From NCBI GenBank assembly GCA_029964075.1, contig CM057147.1:17691513-17755512 (forward strand): 64,000 nt of DNA. The letters are read 5' to 3'. Under the pieces are notes generated by a model that was given only the letters and a program-made list of their open reading frames with translations, made no database searches and had not been told where the DNA came from. This DNA is from Patiria pectinifera. Its lineage: Eukaryota; Echinodermata; Asteroidea; Valvatida; Asterinidae. The stretch's first letter is position 1. Every line of letters begins with the position of its first letter. Made by a program: the position numbers and the translations under genes. Below, piece after piece: positions 60,801-64,000 of the stretch.

Positions 60801-63800
60801 GTTCAACTCATTACATTCAGTATCCAGTGAGAAAAGAACAATTTCAGATTTTTTACCAAATGCCCCAAAACTTCAACGTTTTCCATAGCCGGCATCATCG
60901 AAAAAGTCACTTTTTGACCCAAAAATCCATCTTCACCAAATTTGCTCAAAAGTTCACACGAGGTGCCTAGAGGCCAGAATTGAATTCCCTGAAGAGTTCA
61001 ACTCATTACATTCAGTATCCAGTGAGAAAAGAACAATTTCAGATTTTTACAAAATGCCCCAAAACTTCAACGTTTTCCATAGCCGGCATCATCGAAAAAG
61101 TTGGTTTTTGACCCAAAAATTCATCTTCACAAAATTTGCTCAAAAGTTCACACGAGGTGCCTAGAGGCCAGAATTGAATTCCCTGAAGAGTTCAACTCAT
61201 TACATTCAGTATCCAGTGAGAAAAGAACAATTTCAGATTTTTACAAAATGCCCCCAAACTTCAACGTTTTCCATAGCCGGCATCATCGAAAATGTCAGTT
61301 TTTGACCCAAAAATCCAACTTCACAAAATTTGCTCAAAAGTTCACACGTGGTGCCTAGAGGCCAGAATTGAATTCCCTGAAGAGTTCAACTCATTACATT
61401 CAGTATCCAGTGAGAAAAGAACAATTTCAGATTTTTACAAAATGCCCCAAAACTTCAACGTTTTCCATAGCCGGCATCATCGAAAAAGTCAGTTTTTGAC
61501 CCAAAAATCCATCTTCACCAAATTTGCTCAAAAGTTCACACGAGGTGCCTAGAGGCCAGAATTGAATTCCCTGAAGAGTTCAACTCATTACATTCAGTAT
61601 CCAGTGAGAAAAGAACAATTTCAGATTTTTCACAAAATGCCCCAAAACTTCAACGTTTTCCATAGCCGGCATCATCGAAAAAGTTGGTTTTTGACTTAAA
61701 AATCCATCTTCACCAAATTTGCTCAAAAGTTCACACGAGGTGCCTAGAGGATAGAATTGAATTCCCTGAAGAGTTCAACTCATTACATTCAGTATCCAGT
61801 GAGAAAAGAACAATTTCAGATTTTTACAAAATGCCCCAAAACTTCAACGTTTTCCATAGCCGGCATCATCGAAAAAGTCAGTTTTTGACCCAAAAATCCA
61901 ACTTCACCAAATTTGCTCAAAAGTTCACACGAGGTGCCTAGAGGCCAGAATTAAATTCCCTGAAGAGTTCAACTCATTACATTCAGTATCCAGTGAGAAA
62001 AGAACAATTTCAGATTTTTCACAAAATGCCCCAATGCCACTTCAACGTTTTCCATAGCCGGCATCATCGAAAAAGTTGGTTTTGACCCAAAATCCAACTT
62101 CACGAAATTTGCTCAAAAGTTCACACGAGGTGCCTAGAGGCCAGAATTGAATTCCCTGAAGAGTTCAACTCATTACATTCAGTATCCAGTGAGAAAAGAA
62201 CAATTTCAGATTTTTCACAAAATGCCCCAAAACTTCAACGTTTTCCATAGCCGGCATCATCGAAAAAGTCAGTTTTCGACCCAAAAACCAAACTTCACCA
62301 AATTTGCTAAAAAGTTCACACGAGGTGCCTAGAGGCCAGAATTGAATTCCCTGAAGAGTTCAACTCATTACATTCAGTATCCAGTGAGAAAAGAACAATT
62401 TCAGATTTTTACAAAATGCCCCAAAACTTCAACGTTTTCGATAGCGGCATCATCGAAAAAGTCAGTTTTGACCCAAAAATCCAACTTCACAAAATTTGCT
62501 CAAAAGTTCACACGAGGTGCCTAGAGGCCAGAATTGAATTCCTGAAGAGTTCAATTCATTACATTCAGTATTCAGAGAGAAAAGAACAATATGAGATTTT
62601 TCACAAAATGCCCCAAAACTTCAACGTTTTCCATAGCCGGCATCATCGAAAAAGTCAGTTTTTGACCCAAAAATCCAACTTCACCAAATTTGCTCAAAAG
62701 TTCACACGAGGTGCCTAGAGGCCAGAATTGAATTCCCTGAAGAGTTCAACTCATTACATTCAGTATCCAGTGAGAAAAGAACAATTTCAGATTTTTACAA
62801 AATGCCCCAAAACTTCAACGTTTTCCATAGCCGGCATCATCGAAAAAGTCAGTTTTTAACCCAAAAATCCTACTTCATCAAATTTGCTCAAAAATTCACA
62901 CAAGGTGCCTAGAGGCCAGAATTGAATTCCCTGAAGAGTTCAACTCATTACATTCAGTATCCAGTGAGAAAAGAACAATTTCAGATTTTAACAAAATGCC
63001 CCAAAACTTCAACGTTTTCCATAGCCGGCATCATCGAAAAAGTCAGTTTTTGACCCAAAAATCCAACTTCACCAAATTTGCTCAAAAGTTCACACGAGGT
63101 GCCTAGAGGCCAGAATTGAATTCCCTGAAGAGTTCAACTCATTACATTCAGTATCCAGTGAGAAAAGAACAATTTCAGATTTTTGACAAAATGCCACCAA
63201 AACTTCAACGTTTTCCATAGCCGGCATCATCGAAAAAGTCAGTTTTTGACCCAAAAATCCAAATTCACCAAATTTGCTCAAAAGTTCACACGAGGTGCCT
63301 AGAGGCCAGAATTGAATTCCTGAAGAGTTCAACTCATTACATTCAGTATCCAGTGAGAAAAGAACAATTTCAGATTTTTACAAAATGCCCCAAAACTTCA
63401 ACGTTTTCCATAGCCGGCATCATCGAAAAAGTCAGTTTTGACCCAAAATCCAACTTCACCAAATTTGCTCAAAAGTTCACACGAGGTGCCTAGAGGCCAG
63501 AATTGAATTCCTGAAGAGTTCAACTCATTACATTCAGTATCCAGTGAGAAAAGAACAATTTCAGATTTTTACAAAATGCCCCAAAACTTCAACGTTTTCC
63601 ATAGCGGCATCATCGAAAAAGTCAGTTTTGACCCAAAAATCCAACTTCTCCAAATTTGCTCAAAAGTTCACACGAGGTGCCTAGAGGCCAGAATTGAATT
63701 CCCTGAAGAGTTCAACTCATTACATTCAGTATCCAGTGAGAAAAGAACAATTTTAGATTTTTACAAAATGCCCCAAAACTTCAACGCTTTCCATAGCGGC

Positions 63801-64000
63801 ATCATCGAAAAAGTCAGTTTTGACCCAAAAATCCAACTTCACCAAATTTGCTCAAAAGTTCACACGAGGTGCCTAGAGGCCAGAATTGAATTCCCTGAAG
63901 AGTTCAACTCATTACATTCAGTATCCAGTGAGAAAAGAACAATTTCAGATTTTTACAAAATGCCCCAAAACTTCAACGTTTTCCATAGCCGGCATTATCG
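51872..64000 (-). repeat. Satellite array 3: about 62 inverted monomers, period 195 bp
   Basis: Monomers run on the minus strand, with period 195 because the G run before 'catt' is G4. Read on the - strand they carry GGGGCATTTTGTAAAAAT (or TTGGTAAAAAATC), CTGAAATTGTTCTTTTC, AGGCACCTCGTGTGAAC, and either AAATTTTGTGAAGATGG (mostly near the gap) or AAATTTGGTGAAGTTGG (mostly beyond 61.5 kb). Marker variants recur, for example GAGGATAGAATTG for GAGGCCAGAATTG at 52843, 56109, 56894, 58641 and 61748 (+ strand), showing internal multi-monomer copying. The array runs off the window end. Confidence 0.96.
53155..53375 (-). repeat. Highly diverged monomer in array 3
   Basis: This unit has many substitutions where its neighbours are almost identical: CACTCGACGTGCCAAGAGGCG, GAGTTTAAATCGCTGAAG, CTCCTTACACTCAGGATCC, and CATATCAGACATCATC in place of the CATAGCCGGCATCATC core. 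Its CENP-B-like motif and EcoRI site are both lost. Confidence 0.8.

Noticed and set aside
51872-64000. Open frames of 60-138 codons on the + strand of array 3 (MNSLKSSTHYIQ type)
   Set aside because: The period of 195 is a multiple of three, so some frames run through two units, but they vary with every small indel and have no ATG context or codon pattern. They are reverse-strand readings of the same satellite.
174-64000. CRISPR array
   Set aside because: The repeats are contiguous 195-196 bp units without unique spacers, in a genome with spliced introns.
1-64000. tRNA, rRNA, or phage/bacterial systems
   Set aside because: No cloverleaf-like or rRNA-like stretch was seen outside the satellite, and everything else fits an animal intron.

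Overview
The window is animal nuclear DNA, most likely from a marine invertebrate; the species cannot be told from sequence alone. The grounds are GT-AG introns, abundant short fold-back elements, G/C-run transposon remnants and long AT-rich satellite arrays. About 58 kb of the 64 kb is one satellite family with a 195-196 bp monomer. It lies in three blocks: array 1 (174-41580, + orientation, about 211 monomers), array 2 (46474-51371, +, about 25 monomers) and array 3 (51872-64000, opposite orientation, about 62 monomers). A run of exactly 500 N separates arrays 2 and 3. All monomer counts are array length divided by period, not individual counts.

The only gene I can support is a split one on the + strand. 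Four exons (1-70, 41848-41955, 43478-43667, 45065-45188) join with compatible phases (1, 1, 2, 0) into one open frame of 492 bases, or 164 codons. The protein is the C-terminal part of a multi-pass transporter that resembles the SLC43 family (LAT3/LAT4-like, major facilitator superfamily). It runs from the end of TM7 to TM11. The last helix and the stop codon are not seen. Array 1 fills a 41.8 kb intron, and arrays 2 and 3 lie in the next open intron, so the satellite is intragenic.

Between arrays 1 and 2 lies a 4.9 kb island (41581-46473). It holds exons 2-4 and a dense set of small repeats: an inverted satellite scrap at the edge, at least four inverted-repeat elements, a 16-bp motif repeated in both orientations, G/C-run remnants and a degenerate 130-150 bp tandem repeat. 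By contrast I saw no transposon inside array 1, apart from the inverted scrap abutting its right end.

Within the satellite I see several monomer subtypes, multi-monomer duplications whose offsets are near-integer multiples of 196, older variants at the array edges, an orientation flip across the gap, and patches where homopolymers are one base short, which look like sequencing error. The most conserved monomer block carries a motif with CENP-B-box spacing (7 of 9 core bases). I found no RNA genes, CRISPR arrays, viral genes or complete protein-coding genes.
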